Shown: positions 39,969 to 53,237, counted from the first letter of the stretch. The stretch is 64,000 bases of DNA from Pseudomonas sp. KU26590 (GCF_026153515.1 NZ_CP110644.1:5707501-5771500), one strand, 5' to 3'. Numbers and translations are program-made. The notes: generated by a model from the letters alone, not told the origin.

Positions 39969-40075
39969 GGAGCACCTCAAAAAATTAGGACGAGTCGCGA
40001 TTAACCGGGCGGTCCCGGACTCGCTCGGGTAAACTGGCCGCCGCTTTTTACAAGATCAGACGCAGAGGTCAGATT

Positions 40076-40384
40076 ATGCCGCTCACTCAAGAGCAGAAGA
40101 AACAATACAAATCCATTGGTCACCATCTGAAACCGGTGTTGATGGTGGCGGACAATGGTCTGACTGAAGGTGTGTTGGCCGAACTGGAGCGCGCGCTGGG
40201 CGATCACGAGTTGATCAAGATCAAACTCAACATCCTCGACCGCGAAAGCCGCCTGGCAGCCATCGCTGAACTGTGCAAAGTCGGCAAAGCCGATCTGGTG
40301 CAGGTTATCGGCAAAATGGCGCTGATTTACCGCAAAAACTTGAAGGTAAACAAGCAGCTGTCCAACGTCCACCGCTTCAACTGA
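40076..40384 (+). CDS. yhbY: CRM-domain RNA-binding protein YhbY
   Basis: A 102-residue single CRM-domain protein (HHLKPVLMVADNGLTEGVL, LGDHELIKIKL, then VGKADLVQVIGKMALIYR). YhbY associates with pre-50S particles. It is transcribed away from rlmE, as in many gamma-proteobacteria, and converges on greA. Confidence 0.95.
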   Translation: MPLTQEQKKQYKSIGHHLKPVLMVADNGLTEGVLAELERALGDHELIKIKLNILDRESRLAAIAELCKVGKADLVQVIGKMALIYRKNLKVNKQLSNVHRFN

Positions 40385-40526
40385 TTCTGTCGGGTCAGCG
40401 GCGAACACGCGCTGACCTGCCGCTTCGGCGTCCACCTTTAAAGATGAGCGCCGAACCGGTCAGACCGGACATGGACCGCAGGCTCGAAAGGTCAGTCGTT
40501 GACCATCGAACCCGCTGGCTGAATCA

Positions 40527-40548
40527 ACACCCGCGCAATGCGGGTGTC
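40527..40548 (-). terminator. Hairpin after greA, probable terminator
   Basis: ACACCCGC-GCAAT-GCGGGTGT is a perfect eight-base-pair stem six bases beyond the greA stop. The T stretch after it on the minus strand is short (TTGATT), so efficiency may be modest. Confidence 0.55.
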
Positions 40549-40553
40549 GATCA

Positions 40554-41030
40554 TCAAACGTGACGCACTTCCACGATTTCGTACTCGATCACACCGCTCG
40601 GTGTTTTCACAGAGACGACATCGCCCTCTTCCTTGCCAATCAACGCGCGTGCAAGCGGCGAACCCACCGAAATCTTGCCCAGTTTGAAGTCGGCTTCGTC
40701 TTCACCCACGATATGGTAGGTGACGCGCTCGTCCGTCTCCACGTTAGCGATTTCGACGGTGGTGCCGAAGATCACCTTGCCGGTGTGGGCAATGGTAGTG
40801 ACGTCGATGATCACCTGATTCTGGATCCGGCCTTCGATATCGCGGATGCGCGCTTCGACCATGCCCTGCTGTTCGCGGGCCGCATGGTACTCGGCGTTTT
40901 CCTTGAGATCGCCCAGCTCGCGCGCAGTCCCGATGTCCTGGCTGAGCTTGGGACGAACGACCTTGGTCAGGTGTGCGTGTTCCTCTTCCAGGGCGCGAGC
41001 GCCCTGAACGGTCATTGGGTACTTGATCAT
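40554..41030 (-). CDS. greA: Transcription elongation factor GreA
   Basis: A 158-residue cleavage factor that rescues backtracked RNA polymerase. The N-terminal coiled coil carries [16 protein letters not shown] at its tip, with the acidic residues that act in the polymerase secondary channel. The C-terminal FKBP-like domain ends [13 protein letters not shown]. Its start overlaps the carB stop by four bases. Confidence 0.98.
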   Translation of the reverse strand: MIKYPMTVQGARALEEEHAHLTKVVRPKLSQDIGTARELGDLKENAEYHAAREQQGMVEARIRDIEGRIQNQVIIDVTTIAHTGKVIFGTTVEIANVETDERVTYHIVGEDEADFKLGKISVGSPLARALIGKEEGDVVSVKTPSGVIEYEIVEVRHV

Positions 41031-44000
41031 GCTTTCAGTCCTGCGTGTAGATCCTGCAAGCGGCGTACGGTTTTTTCAGGGCCGAACTTCAGCGCTTCAC
41101 AGATGGCCTCGCCCGCAGCGATGGTCGTGGTGCAGTAGATCTTGTGCTGCAGGGCATTGCGGCGAATGGAGTAGGAATCCGCGATCGACTGGCGCCCTTC
41201 GGTGGTATTGATGATCAGCGTGACTTCGTCATTCTTGATCATGTCGACCACGTGTGGACGGCCCTCGGTCACCTTGTTGACGCGCCGGACTTTCAGGCCG
41301 GCCTCTTCGATCAGGCGTGCGGTGCCGGCGGTTGCGACGATGTCGAAACCCAGTTCAATCAAGCTGCGCGCGACACCTGCCACCAGTGGCTTGTCGTCGT
41401 CACGCACGCTGATGAATGCAGTACCGCCAGTCGGCAGCACTTCACTGGCGCCCATCTGGGCTTTCGCGAAGGCTTCGCCGAAGGTGTCACCGACACCCAT
41501 GACTTCGCCGGTCGACTTCATCTCTGGGCCGAGGATCGGATCAACGCCCGGGAACTTGGCGAAGGGGAACACCGCCTCTTTCACGCTGTAGAAGTTCGGA
41601 ATGATTTCTTTGGTGAAGCCGAGTTCTTTCAGCGTTTTGCCGGCCATGACGCGAGCCGCAATCATCGCCAGTGACACACCGATGCACTTCGAAACGAACG
41701 GCACCGTACGCGATGCGCGCGGATTCACTTCGATGACGTAGATGTCTTCACCCTGCAATGCCAGTTGCACGTTCATCAGACCGACAACGCCCAGCTCCAG
41801 GGCCATTTTCTTGACCTGCTCACGCATTTCGTCCTGGATATGCGCAGGCAGCGAATACGGTGGCAGCGAGCATGCCGAGTCACCTGAGTGAACGCCGGCC
41901 TGTTCGATGTGCTGCATGATTGCGCCGATCACCACGTCGGTACCGTCGCAGACCGCATCAACGTCCATTTCGATGGCGCAGTTCAGGAAGTGGTCAAGCA
42001 GCACCGGGCTGTCGTTGGACACTTGAACCGCTTCACGCAGGTAGCGCTTGAGTTCGTCTTCTTCGTAGACGATCTCCATCGCACGGCCGCCCAGTACATA
42101 GGACGGACGCACCACCAGCGGGTAGCCGATCTTCGCAGCAGCCCGAATGGCTTCGTCTTCGCTGCGCACGGTAGCGTTTGGCGGCTGACGCAGGTTCAGT
42201 CGCTCGACCATTTGCTGGAAGCGCTCGCGGTCTTCTGCACGGTCAATGGCATCCGGGCTGGTGCCGATGATCGGCACGCCTGCGGCTTCCAGTGCGCGCG
42301 CCAGTTTCAGCGGGGTCTGGCCGCCGTACTGGACGATCACGCCTTTCGGCTTCTCGACGCGGACGATTTCCAGCACGTCCTCCAGGGTCACTGGCTCGAA
42401 GTACAGGCGGTCGGACGTGTCGTAGTCGGTCGATACGGTTTCCGGGTTGCAGTTGACCATGATGGTCTCGTACCCGTCTTCACGCAGCGCCAGTGCAGCG
42501 TGCACGCAGCAGTAGTCAAACTCGATGCCCTGGCCAATGCGGTTCGGACCGCCGCCCAGGATCATGATCTTGTCGCGATTCGTCGGGTTAGCTTCGCACT
42601 CTTCCTCATACGTGGAGTACATGTACGCAGTGTCGGTGGCGAACTCGGCGGCGCACGTGTCAACGCGCTTGTAGACAGGCAGCACGTCTAGCTTGTGACG
42701 GTGCGTGCGCAGGTTTTTCTCGGTCACACCCAGCAGCTTGGCCAGGCGTGCATCGGAGAAGCCCTTGCGCTTGAGGCGATACATCAGGTCGCGATCAATA
42801 GCCGACAGGCCAAGCGTCTTGACCTTCTCTTCGTCCTTGATCAGATCTTCGATCTGCACAAGGAACCAGGGGTCGATCATGTTCATGCCGAAAATCTGTT
42901 CAACCGTCATGCCGGCACGGAAAGCGTCGGCGACGTACCAGATGCGCTCGGCACCTGGAACCGTCAGCTCGCGCTTGAGAATGCTCATGCTTTCCGGATT
43001 GCTCAGATCCAGCTTCGGATCGAGACCGCTGACACCCACTTCAAGGCCGCGCAGGGCTTTCTGCAGGGATTCCTGAAAGGTCCGGCCGATGGCCATGACT
43101 TCGCCAACCGATTTCATCTGAGTGGTCAGGCGGGCGTCGGCCTTGGGGAATTTCTCGAAGGCAAAACGTGGCAGCTTGGTGACGACGTAGTCGATCGATG
43201 GCTCGAACGACGCAGGGGTCTTGCCGCCGGTGATTTCGTTCTGCAACTCGTCCAGCGTGTAGCCGACAGCCAGCTTGGCCGCAACTCGCGCGATCGGGAA
43301 GCCGGTGGCCTTGGACGCCAGCGCAGAAGAGCGAGAGACCCGTGGGTTCATCTCGATCACGACCATACGGCCGGTGTCCGGGCAGATACCGAACTGAACG
43401 TTCGAGCCGCCTGTTTCGACGCCGATCTCACGCAGGACCGCCAGCGAGGCGTTGCGCAGGATCTGATATTCCTTGTCCGTGAGCGTCTGTGCCGGCGCGA
43501 CGGTGATGGAGTCGCCGGTGTGGACGCCCATCGGGTCGAAGTTTTCGATGGAGCAGACGATGATGCAGTTGTCCTTTTTGTCGCGGACAACTTCCATTTC
43601 GTATTCTTTCCAGCCGATCAGCGATTCGTCGATCAGCAGTTCTTTGGTCGGCGACAGGTCGAGACCGCGGGCGCAGATTTCTTCGAATTCTTCACGGTTG
43701 TACGCGATGCCGCCACCGGTGCCGCCCATGGTGAAGGACGGACGAATGATGCACGGGAAGCCCAGCTTTTCGAGGACCACATTGGCCTCTTCCATGCTGT
43801 GGGCGATACCGGAACGCGGACACGCCAGGCCGATGGACTTCATGGCCTTGTCGAAACGCGAGCGGTCTTCAGCCTTATCGATGGTGTCGGCATTGGCGCC
43901 GATCATTTCAACGCCGAACTTCTCCAGAACGCCTTCGCGCTCCAGATCCAGTGCACAGTTCAGCGCGGTCTGGCCGCCCATGGTTGGCAGCAGCGCGTCA

Positions 44001-44248
44001 GGGCGTTCTTTCTCGATGATCTTGGCGACAGTCGCCCATTTGATCGGCTCGATGTAGGTCGCATCCGCCATGTCCGGGTCGGTCATGATGGTGGCCGGGT
44101 TCGAGTTGACCAGAATGACGCGGTAACCCTCTTCGCGCAGGGCCTTGCAGGCCTGGGCGCCGGAGTAGTCGAATTCGCAGGCCTGGCCGATCACGATCGG
44201 GCCAGCACCAAGAATCAGGATGCTTTTAATGTCTGTACGTTTTGGCAT
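41027..44248 (-). CDS. carB: Carbamoyl-phosphate synthase large subunit
   Basis: A 1073-residue enzyme making carbamoyl phosphate for pyrimidines and arginine. Two ATP-grasp halves are visible ([13 protein letters not shown] in the first, [13 protein letters not shown] in the second), each preceded by a preATP fold ([33 protein letters not shown]). The C-terminal MGS-like allosteric domain ends [10 protein letters not shown]. Full length. carA lies 122 bases upstream and greA overlaps its end. Confidence 0.99.
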   Translation of the reverse strand: MPKRTDIKSILILGAGPIVIGQACEFDYSGAQACKALREEGYRVILVNSNPATIMTDPDMADATYIEPIKWATVAKIIEKERPDALLPTMGGQTALNCALDLEREGVLEKFGVEMIGANADTIDKAEDRSRFDKAMKSIGLACPRSGIAHSMEEANVVLEKLGFPCIIRPSFTMGGTGGGIAYNREEFEEICARGLDLSPTKELLIDESLIGWKEYEMEVVRDKKDNCIIVCSIENFDPMGVHTGDSITVAPAQTLTDKEYQILRNASLAVLREIGVETGGSNVQFGICPDTGRMVVIEMNPRVSRSSALASKATGFPIARVAAKLAVGYTLDELQNEITGGKTPASFEPSIDYVVTKLPRFAFEKFPKADARLTTQMKSVGEVMAIGRTFQESLQKALRGLEVGVSGLDPKLDLSNPESMSILKRELTVPGAERIWYVADAFRAGMTVEQIFGMNMIDPWFLVQIEDLIKDEEKVKTLGLSAIDRDLMYRLKRKGFSDARLAKLLGVTEKNLRTHRHKLDVLPVYKRVDTCAAEFATDTAYMYSTYEEECEANPTNRDKIMILGGGPNRIGQGIEFDYCCVHAALALREDGYETIMVNCNPETVSTDYDTSDRLYFEPVTLEDVLEIVRVEKPKGVIVQYGGQTPLKLARALEAAGVPIIGTSPDAIDRAEDRERFQQMVERLNLRQPPNATVRSEDEAIRAAAKIGYPLVVRPSYVLGGRAMEIVYEEDELKRYLREAVQVSNDSPVLLDHFLNCAIEMDVDAVCDGTDVVIGAIMQHIEQAGVHSGDSACSLPPYSLPAHIQDEMREQVKKMALELGVVGLMNVQLALQGEDIYVIEVNPRASRTVPFVSKCIGVSLAMIAARVMAGKTLKELGFTKEIIPNFYSVKEAVFPFAKFPGVDPILGPEMKSTGEVMGVGDTFGEAFAKAQMGASEVLPTGGTAFISVRDDDKPLVAGVARSLIELGFDIVATAGTARLIEEAGLKVRRVNKVTEGRPHVVDMIKNDEVTLIINTTEGRQSIADSYSIRRNALQHKIYCTTTIAAGEAICEALKFGPEKTVRRLQDLHAGLKA

Positions 44249-44370
44249 GGGTTGTCACTCGAATCCTGTGTCAGTCGGCAAGCCGTCTTGAACATCTCAG
44301 GTGCCGGGCGGGCTGTCGGATCGGGTCCGGTCCGCCGCGGTCACCTGCTCGCTACAGTCGCAAGGCAGCC

Positions 44371-45507
44371 TTAGCGGCGCTTGTCCATGGCTGTGATGAA
44401 GCGATCGAACAGTGGCGCGACGTCGGTCGGGCCCGGGCTCGCTTCAGGGTGACCCTGGAAGCTGAACGCGTCCTTGTCGGTGCGCTCGATGCCTTGAAGA
44501 CTGCCATCGAACAGCGACTTGTGAATCGCGCGAACGTTGCTCGGCAAGGTTGCCTCGTCCACCGCAAAACCGTGGTTCTGGCTGGTAATCATGACCACAC
44601 CGGTGTCGAGGTCCTGAACAGGGTGGTTGGCGCCATGGTGGCCCAGGTCCATCTTGATGGTCCGAGCGCCGGAAGCGAGCGCCAACAGCTGGTGACCCAG
44701 GCAGATACCGAACACCGGAATGTCGGTCTCCAGCACATCCTTGATCGCCTGAATGGCGTAGTCGCAAGGCTCCGGATCGCCAGGGCCGTTGGACAGGAAA
44801 ATGCCGTCCGGCTTGAGTGCAAGCACTTCACTGGCCGGGGTTTGCGCAGGTACGACCGTCACACGGCAACCGCGCTCGACCAGCATGCGCAGGATATTGA
44901 GCTTGACGCCGTAGTCCCAGGCGACCACGTGGTACTTCAAGTCGGCTGCGGCGACTTCGGGGCTGCTGTCGGACTGCAGGTTCCAGACCGTGGAGCGCCA
45001 CTCGTAAGTCTCTTTGGTGCTGACGTCCTTGGCGAGGTCCATGCCTTTCAGGCCCGGGAAACCTCGTGCTGCCGCGATGGCTGCTTCTTCGGAAATGTTG
45101 TCGCCAGCCATGATGCAGCCGTTCTGTGCGCCCTTCTCGCGAAGGATGCGCGTCAGGCGGCGCGTGTCGATACCCGCAATCGCAACGGTTTTGTTGGCTT
45201 TCAGATACTCGTCCAGCGGCATCTTGTTACGCCAGTTGCTCGCAACCAGTGGCAGGTCGCGAATCACCAGACCCGCCGCCCAGACGCGGTCAGATTCGGC
45301 ATCTTCCGGCGTGGTGCCGGTGTTGCCGATGTGCGGGTAAGTCAGGGTGACGATTTGCTGGGCATAGGAAGGATCGGTAAGAATTTCCTGATAGCCGGTC
45401 ATTGCGGTGTTAAACACCACTTCACCAACGGTTTGACCGTCGGCACCAATGGCTTCGCCGCGAAAAATGCTGCCATCAGCAAGGGCGAGTATGGCTGGCT
45501 TAGTCAA
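44371..45507 (-). CDS. carA: Carbamoyl-phosphate synthase small subunit
   Basis: A 378-residue glutamine amidotransferase subunit. The nucleophile is Cys269 in GICLGHQ, with the catalytic His/Glu near HPEASPGP. It starts at TTG 45507 preceded by GGAGG five bases upstream, giving [15 protein letters not shown]. Its leader contains a strong terminator (45552-45593), suggesting attenuation. Forms the synthase with CarB. Confidence 0.98.
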   Translation of the reverse strand: MTKPAILALADGSIFRGEAIGADGQTVGEVVFNTAMTGYQEILTDPSYAQQIVTLTYPHIGNTGTTPEDAESDRVWAAGLVIRDLPLVASNWRNKMPLDEYLKANKTVAIAGIDTRRLTRILREKGAQNGCIMAGDNISEEAAIAAARGFPGLKGMDLAKDVSTKETYEWRSTVWNLQSDSSPEVAAADLKYHVVAWDYGVKLNILRMLVERGCRVTVVPAQTPASEVLALKPDGIFLSNGPGDPEPCDYAIQAIKDVLETDIPVFGICLGHQLLALASGARTIKMDLGHHGANHPVQDLDTGVVMITSQNHGFAVDEATLPSNVRAIHKSLFDGSLQGIERTDKDAFSFQGHPEASPGPTDVAPLFDRFITAMDKRR

Positions 45508-45551
45508 GAAGACCTCCCGTAATAAAGCCTGAAAGGGCGATCGCAGGTTGT

Positions 45552-45593
45552 AAAAAAGCGGAATGACGTATAGACACGTCACCCCGCTTTTTT
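45552..45593 (-). terminator. Terminator in the carA leader
   Basis: Read on the minus strand, AAAAAAGCGGGGTGACG pairs with CGTCATTCCGCTTTTTT around a short loop, with one internal mismatch and a T6 tract. It lies 45 bases before the carA start and 200 bases after dapB. It could end the dapB transcript, act as a pyrimidine- or arginine-sensitive attenuator of carAB, or both. Confidence 0.8.
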
Positions 45594-45808
45594 CATAGAA
45601 TTATCTGCGCGCTTTTAGTGGACACACTAAAGCTGTAGCTTACAGAAAGAGGTCTTTTTAATCCACCGCTAAAATTGCCCTGAGGGCTGGGGAGTGCGAC
45701 GGAACATCGCGTAGCGGGTGTGTAATGGCTTGGAACTGCCGGCAGGATACAGGGAAAGCCCTTATCCTGCCCGCATTGTTACCTGTCGCGTCTCGAGCGC
45801 CGCAAGAC

Positions 45809-47756
<1,948 letters not shown>

Positions 47757-48080
47757 AAATTTTCCGCACTCTTGAGGACGTCCGGCATGACCCTCCTGAG
47801 CCTGCCGAACTCGTTGAGCCCCTTTCAGGCCCGGACCCAACTCACGTCAATTAAACGATCCTGGTCTTGGTTCAACGGCCTTTGATCGACCGTGAAAAGC
47901 GGCTGAACAAGCCGGAGTGCAGGAGCATCCGGCTTTGCCACAAAGCCCGCGATACAGCTTCGCGTGCTTGAAAAAATTTGGGTGTTCCAGACACGCCAAC
48001 GCGGGAGCAAGCTCCCGCGCGGCGACATCCTACCAGCGACCGCTAGAAAGCGGTCAACCGGCGATCAAGTGAGCCTGCGC
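47757..48080. other. dnaK-dnaJ spacer with one REP-like hairpin
   Basis: A 324-base spacer. The perfect hairpin CGCGGGAGC-AA-GCTCCCGCG at 48000-48019 is a common Pseudomonas REP core and lies 60 bases after dnaK, where it may trim or stabilise the dnaK message. No sigma-32 promoter for dnaJ was seen. Confidence 0.6.
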
Positions 48081-50000
48081 TTACTTGTGGTCTTTGACTT
48101 CTTCGAACTCGGCGTCGACGACGTCATCCTTTGGCTTGCTGTCTTCCTGAGCTGCCTGAGCGCCACCCTCAGGTTTTTCAGCTTGCTCAGCGTACATTTT
48201 CTGAGCAACAGGAGCCGACAGCTTCGACAGCTCTTCAACTTTCGCGTCGATGGCAGCCTTGTCGTCGCCTTTCACAGCGGCTTCAAGTGCAACCAGTGCG
48301 GCCTCGATAGCGGTCTTCTCTTCGGCGCTGACTTTATCGCCAGCGTCGGAGATCATTTTGCGAGTCGAGTGAACCAGCGCATCGCCCTGATTGCGGGCGG
48401 ATGCCAGCTCTTCGAACTTGCGGTCTTCGTCCGAGTTCGCTTCAGCGTCGCGAATCATCTGCTGGATTTCTTCATCCGACAGACCGGAATTGGCCTTGAT
48501 CACGATCGACTGAGTCTTGCCAGTCGCCTTGTCTTTCGCGCCGACGTGCAGAATGCCGTTGGCGTCGATGTCGAAGGTCACTTCGATCTGAGGCACGCCG
48601 CGTGGTGCAGGTGGAATCTCGGCCAGGTCGAACTTGCCCAGGGACTTGTTCTGAGCGGCTTGCTTACGCTCGCCCTGCAGCACGTGAATGGTCACTGCGC
48701 CCTGGTTGTCATCGGCAGTCGAGAACACTTGCGATTTCTTGGTAGGAATCGTGGTGTTTTTCTCGATCAGCGCTGTCATCACGCCGCCCATGGTTTCGAT
48801 ACCCAGCGTCAGCGGGCTGACGTCCAGCAGCAGAACGTCTTTCACGTCGCCGGCCAGTACCGCACCCTGGATGGCTGCACCCATGGCGACGGCTTCGTCA
48901 GGGTTGACGTCTTTACGTGCTTCTTTACCGAAGAACTCGGTGACCTTTTGCTGAACCAGCGGCATACGGGTCTGACCGCCGACCAGGATCACGTCGTTGA
49001 TCGCGCCGATGTCGATACCCGAATCTTTCAACGCAATGCGGCAAGGCTCAATGGTGCGCTGAACCAGGTCTTCAACCAGCGACTCCAGCTTGGCGCGCGA
49101 GATCTTCACGTTCAAGTGCTTAGGACCGGTGGCGTCTGCAGTGATGTACGGCAGGTTCACGTCGGTCGAATTGCTCGAAGACAGTTCGATCTTCGCTTTC
49201 TCGGCAGCTTCTTTCAGACGCTGCATCGCCAGCGGATCACCTTTCAGGTTCATGCCGGATTCTTTCTTGAATTCGTCAACCAGGTAATCGATCAGGCGGT
49301 TGTCGAAGTCTTCACCACCCAGGAACGTGTCGCCGTTGGTGGCCAACACTTCAAACTGGTGCTCGCCATCGACTTCAGCGATTTCAATGACCGAGACGTC
49401 GAACGTACCGCCACCCAAGTCATAAACGATGACGGTGTGGTCGCCCTTCGCTTTGTCCATACCGTAAGCCAGCGCGGCTGCGGTCGGTTCGTTGATGATG
49501 CGCTTGACGTCCAGACCGGCAATACGACCGGCGTCTTTGGTAGCCTGACGCTGGCTGTCGTTGAAGTAAGCCGGAACGGTGATGACCGCTTCAGTCACAG
49601 GCTCGCCGAGGTAGTCTTCAGCGGTCTTTTTCATCTTCTTCAGGATTTCAGCCGAAATCTGAGGAGCGGACATTTTCTTGCCGTTGACTTCTACCCATGC
49701 GTCGCCGTTGTCAGCTTTGGCGATTTTGTACGGCACCATCTTGATGTCTTTCTGAACGACTTCTTCGTCGAACTTACGGCCGATCAGACGCTTTACCGCA
49801 TAGAGCGTGTTGTGCGGGTTGGTCACTGCCTGACGCTTGGCCGATTGACCCACGAGGATCTCGCCATCATTGGCATACGCGATGATCGAAGGCGTGGTAC
49901 GAGCGCCTTCGGCGTTCTCGATAACCTTGGCCTTACCGTTTTCCAGAACCGAGACGCAGGAGTTGGTGGTCCCCAGGTCGATACCGATAATCTTGCCCAT
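48081..50000 (-). CDS. dnaK: Chaperone protein DnaK (Hsp70)
   Basis: A 639-residue Hsp70. Signatures are [13 protein letters not shown] at the N-terminus, [15 protein letters not shown] and [15 protein letters not shown] in the ATPase domain, the linker [15 protein letters not shown], and the acidic tail [15 protein letters not shown]. Full length. It works with GrpE (upstream) and DnaJ (downstream). Confidence 0.99.
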   Translation of the reverse strand: MGKIIGIDLGTTNSCVSVLENGKAKVIENAEGARTTPSIIAYANDGEILVGQSAKRQAVTNPHNTLYAVKRLIGRKFDEEVVQKDIKMVPYKIAKADNGDAWVEVNGKKMSAPQISAEILKKMKKTAEDYLGEPVTEAVITVPAYFNDSQRQATKDAGRIAGLDVKRIINEPTAAALAYGMDKAKGDHTVIVYDLGGGTFDVSVIEIAEVDGEHQFEVLATNGDTFLGGEDFDNRLIDYLVDEFKKESGMNLKGDPLAMQRLKEAAEKAKIELSSSNSTDVNLPYITADATGPKHLNVKISRAKLESLVEDLVQRTIEPCRIALKDSGIDIGAINDVILVGGQTRMPLVQQKVTEFFGKEARKDVNPDEAVAMGAAIQGAVLAGDVKDVLLLDVSPLTLGIETMGGVMTALIEKNTTIPTKKSQVFSTADDNQGAVTIHVLQGERKQAAQNKSLGKFDLAEIPPAPRGVPQIEVTFDIDANGILHVGAKDKATGKTQSIVIKANSGLSDEEIQQMIRDAEANSDEDRKFEELASARNQGDALVHSTRKMISDAGDKVSAEEKTAIEAALVALEAAVKGDDKAAIDAKVEELSKLSAPVAQKMYAEQAEKPEGGAQAAQEDSKPKDDVVDAEFEEVKDHK

Positions 50001-50103
50001 TTTTGAATCTCCCGAAACTTAAAATTTGGTTGCCGCAACTGCATTTACAAATTGCGGTAATTCTTAAACGCTTGGCCTGTAAATGGGGGCCGCTCAGCTA
50101 ATT

Positions 50104-50670
50104 TCAAGCCTGCTCGTCAATAGACGGCGAAACAGGCGATGGCGCCTTGCTGACCACAACCATGGCCGGGCGAAGCAAACGGCCATTGAGCTGATAACCC
50201 TTCTGAAACACCTTGAGCACGCTGTTCGGCTCCACGTCTGCGCTTTCCTGCATCGCCATTGCCTGATGGTGCTCGGCGTTGAACGGCTGGCCGTGGGGAT
50301 CAATGGCTTCCAAGTGGTAGCGCTTGAGCGTGTCGTAGAACATCTTCAGCGTCAGTTCGATGCCTTCACGCATTGGACGGATGCTCTCGTCATCCGGGCT
50401 GGACAAGTCCAGGCCACGCTCAAGGCTGTCAACGATCGGCAGCAGATCGCTGGCAAACTTCTCAAGCGCAAACTTGTGCGCCTTCTCAACGTCTTGCTCG
50501 GCACGTCGGCGGACGTTCTGCAGATCCGCAGCCACACGCAGAGACTGGTCCTGCGCCGCCTTCAGCTGTTCTTCAAGCACTTGCACACGCGTTGCCAGAT
50601 CATCTTGAGAAGTCGCCGCGTCGGCAGCCTGATCCTGGGCCTGCATGTCCGGGTTCTGTTCGTCAGCCAT
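50104..50670 (-). CDS. grpE: Nucleotide exchange factor GrpE
   Basis: A 188-residue GrpE: acidic Gln-rich N-terminus, a long coiled coil (about 30-75; [22 protein letters not shown]), ENVRRRAE-like [15 protein letters not shown] and the beta domain ending [14 protein letters not shown]. The ATG at 50670 follows GGAGAG; the upstream TTG is unlikely. A sigma-32 promoter stands at 50725-50752. Confidence 0.97.
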   Translation of the reverse strand: MADEQNPDMQAQDQAADAATSQDDLATRVQVLEEQLKAAQDQSLRVAADLQNVRRRAEQDVEKAHKFALEKFASDLLPIVDSLERGLDLSSPDDESIRPMREGIELTLKMFYDTLKRYHLEAIDPHGQPFNAEHHQAMAMQESADVEPNSVLKVFQKGYQLNGRLLRPAMVVVSKAPSPVSPSIDEQA

Positions 50671-50724
50671 CAATTCTCTCCTTCTAATTACATCCGTGAG
50701 CTCAACTCACGCTTCTGTCCGGCT

Positions 50725-50752
50725 ATATGGGGCCGTAATTTTCGGGTTCAAG
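50725..50752 (-). promoter_or_regulatory. Sigma-32 (heat-shock) promoter of grpE-dnaK
   Basis: On the minus strand CTTGAA is followed after 14 bases by CCCCATAT, an exact match to the sigma-32 consensus. It lies about 55 bases upstream of the grpE ATG, so heat control of the grpE-dnaK-dnaJ series is expected. Confidence 0.9.
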
Positions 50753-50906
50753 GGTTTGGGTGCAGGATCGGCTGAATAACCCTACAAATGTTCCGACATG
50801 AGTTCGGTGGCCACGCGCGGTGGCGAAATGCAGGATTGATGCTAAAAATTGGCAATGACCTTTCAAATCGAGCTAAGGCCGGGCATTGTCAGCCTAAAGC
50901 AAAACA

Positions 50907-50922
50907 CTGTATAAATAACCAG
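50907..50922 (+). promoter_or_regulatory. LexA box of recN
   Basis: CTGTATAAATAACCAG matches the LexA consensus CTGT-N8-ACAG except CCAG for ACAG. It lies 25 bases before the recN ATG, a typical SOS operator position. Confidence 0.8.
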
Positions 50923-50946
50923 ACAAATTGTTTGGGAGCCGCTCTG

Positions 50947-52620
50947 ATGCTGGTCCACCTGTCCATACATAACTACGCTATCGTTGAACATCTCGACCTC
51001 GAACTTGATCGCGGCATGAGTGTGATTACCGGCGAAACCGGCGCCGGCAAGTCGATCATGCTCGACGCGCTCGGCCTGACGCTGGGCGATCGCGCCGACA
51101 GTGGCGTGGTAAGGCCAGGTGCCGACAAGGCAGACATTCTGGCAACCTTCGACGTGTCGGATATCCCTGAAGCAAGCGCATGGCTCAAGGAGCGAGACCT
51201 CGAAACCGACGGCCCCTGCATCCTGCGCCGCGTCATTACTGCCGAAGGCCGCTCACGCGCCTACATCAATGGCACGCCATGCCCCCAAGGTGACCTGAAA
51301 GCACTTGGCGAGCTGGTGATCGACATTCACAGCCAGCACGAGCATCAGTCGCTGCTCAAGACAGATACCCATCGGCGCCTGCTGGATGAATACGCGGGCG
51401 CCACCGACCTCGCACGTCAGGTCCAACTGGCCTCCCAGCGCTGGCGGCAAACGCGTCAGGAGCTTGAGCGCCTTTCCAACTCAGGCGACGAGCAGCGTGC
51501 CAAGCACCAATTGCTCAGCTACCAGCTTGAAGAGCTGGAAAGCCTGAGCCTCGGCGAAAACGAGCTCGAACGGCTGGAGCAGGAACACACCACGCTGACC
51601 AATGCCGAGAGCCTGCTGGGCATCTGCCGACAAGTGGTCGAGCTGTGCAGTGAAAGCGATTCCGGCAATGCGCTGAACGCACTGACCGCCAGCCTCAACC
51701 GACTCAGCAGCGTGAACAACACGCCCGATGCGTTGAATGAAGCGACCAACCTGCTCTCCAGTGCGCAGATTCAGGTTGAAGAGGCCGTCGGCGAGATCAA
51801 TCGTTTCCTTGATCGCTTTGAAGCGGACCCTGCCCGCCTGCAGCAGATCGAAGAACGCCTCGACACCATCTACACGCTGGCACGCAAACACCGCGTGCAG
51901 CCGACTGAAGTTGCAGCGCTGCATCAGCGGTTGCTCGATGAGATCGAAACCCTCAACGCCAACGATGAAGCGATCGAGAGACTGGAACACGAGGTGGGCT
52001 CCTACGCGCGGCACTATCAAGAGAAAGCGCGCGAGCTGAGTGACCTGCGTCACCGCGCCGCACCGGAGCTGGCCCACAAGGTGGAGCACGAAATTCAGCG
52101 GCTGGGCATGCCGGGCGGCCGTTTCAACATTCAGCTGCGCGAGAACGTAGACAAAGAGCTGTCACCCAACGGGCTGGAGCAGGTCGAACTGATGGTCAGC
52201 GCCAACCCGGGTCAGCCGCTCAAGGCGCTGGCGAAAGTGGCGTCGGGCGGGGAACTGTCGCGGATCAGCCTGGCGATTCAGGTGATCACCGCGCAGACCT
52301 CTCGAGTTCCGACGCTGGTATTTGACGAAGTTGACGTTGGCATCGGTGGTCCTACAGCTGAAATCGTTGGCCAACTGCTGCGCCGCCTGGGCGAACGCGG
52401 CCAGGTCATGACCGTCACTCACTTGCCACAAGTTGCCGCCCAGGGGCATCAACACCTATTTGTGCACAAGGTCCGGGACGCGGACGTGACGCGTACGGCG
52501 GTTTCAAAGCTCAGCAAGAATGAACGGGTGGAAGAGGTGGCGCGAATGCTGGGAGGGATTGATCTGACCAAGGAGTCGCTCGCTCACGCCAAGAAGATGG
52601 TGGTCACTTCCAAATCGTGA
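50947..52620 (+). CDS. recN: DNA repair protein RecN
   Basis: A 557-residue SMC-like ATPase for double-strand break repair. Walker A GETGAGKS is at 29-36, followed by DIHSQHEHQ, two coiled-coil arms, ABC signature ASGGELSRISLAIQ, Walker B LVFDEVDVGIGG and VTHLPQVAAQG. I chose the ATG at 50947 because it gives the family N-terminus MLVHLSIHNYAIVEHL and lies just after the LexA box; a longer frame from 50788 would read through that box. Confidence 0.97.
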   Translation: MLVHLSIHNYAIVEHLDLELDRGMSVITGETGAGKSIMLDALGLTLGDRADSGVVRPGADKADILATFDVSDIPEASAWLKERDLETDGPCILRRVITAEGRSRAYINGTPCPQGDLKALGELVIDIHSQHEHQSLLKTDTHRRLLDEYAGATDLARQVQLASQRWRQTRQELERLSNSGDEQRAKHQLLSYQLEELESLSLGENELERLEQEHTTLTNAESLLGICRQVVELCSESDSGNALNALTASLNRLSSVNNTPDALNEATNLLSSAQIQVEEAVGEINRFLDRFEADPARLQQIEERLDTIYTLARKHRVQPTEVAALHQRLLDEIETLNANDEAIERLEHEVGSYARHYQEKARELSDLRHRAAPELAHKVEHEIQRLGMPGGRFNIQLRENVDKELSPNGLEQVELMVSANPGQPLKALAKVASGGELSRISLAIQVITAQTSRVPTLVFDEVDVGIGGPTAEIVGQLLRRLGERGQVMTVTHLPQVAAQGHQHLFVHKVRDADVTRTAVSKLSKNERVEEVARMLGGIDLTKESLAHAKKMVVTSKS

Positions 52621-52687
52621 GAATCATCACGGCTTAACCGAGGCGGCGTCGATCTGACATCATCCTGATCGCGAAATGCAGAAACAA

Positions 52688-52713
52688 CAAAGGCGACCCA
52701 AGGGTCGCCTTTG
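52688..52713. terminator. Bidirectional terminator between recN and fur
   Basis: CAAAGGCGACCC-AA-GGGTCGCCTTTG is a perfect twelve-base-pair palindrome between two converging genes. Confidence 0.92.
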
Positions 52714-52731
52714 TCGTACTTCACAAGAGGC

Positions 52732-53139
52732 TTACACCTTTTGCTTGCGTACGTAGAGCACCAGATTGTGATCAACCAGCTCAAAGCCGTGCTTGCTCAC
52801 AATGGCTTTTTGCAGCTTTTCGATTTCTTCGTCGAAGAACTCGATGACCTCACCGGATTCCACGTTGACCATGTGGTCGTGGTGGCCTCCGTCAGCCAGT
52901 TCGAATACCGCGTGGCCGCCGTCGAAATTGTGGCGAACCACCAATCCGGCTGCTTCGAACTGAGTCAGAACTCGGTAAACCGTTGCAAGACCGACGTCTT
53001 CGTTGGCCTCCATCAGCGCCTTGTAGACGTCCTCCGCGCTCATGTGACGCTGCTGCGCAGAATCGAGCATTTGAAGGATCTTGACCCGCGGCAGGGTCAC
53101 TTTAAGTCCGGCTTTGCGTAGTTCGCTATTTTCAACCAT
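52732..53139 (-). CDS. fur: Ferric uptake regulator
   Basis: A 135-residue iron-dependent repressor. The winged helix has LKVTLPRVKILQML and LATVYRVLTQF. Metal ligands lie in HNFDGGHAVFEL and GGHHDHMVNVESGEVIEF. No cysteine occurs in the protein at all, so the structural CxxC zinc sites of enteric Fur are absent, as is usual in pseudomonads. The ATG at 53139 gives MVENSELRKAGLK. Divergent from bamE, as in P. aeruginosa. Confidence 0.98.
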   Translation of the reverse strand: MVENSELRKAGLKVTLPRVKILQMLDSAQQRHMSAEDVYKALMEANEDVGLATVYRVLTQFEAAGLVVRHNFDGGHAVFELADGGHHDHMVNVESGEVIEFFDEEIEKLQKAIVSKHGFELVDHNLVLYVRKQKV

Positions 53140-53237
53140 GGTCAGCTTTCTCGCAGACGCTGCTTCGCAGCTTCTCTTAATGCAGGTATGATCGGGGTTT
53201 ACGTTGTCCCAGCCAAGATAGTGGAAGTCGCCCACCG

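Noticed and set aside
42695..44374. 559-codon open frame antisense to carB
   Set aside because: Shadow of the conserved carB reading frame; no ribosome site or family resemblance.
45595..45600. Tiny leader peptide frame (MKKAG) overlapping the carA leader hairpin
   Set aside because: It has no ribosome binding site and only five codons, so it was not annotated.
47964..50006. 680-codon open frame antisense to dnaK
   Set aside because: dnaK is unambiguous on the minus strand; the antisense translation is low-complexity and unlike any family.
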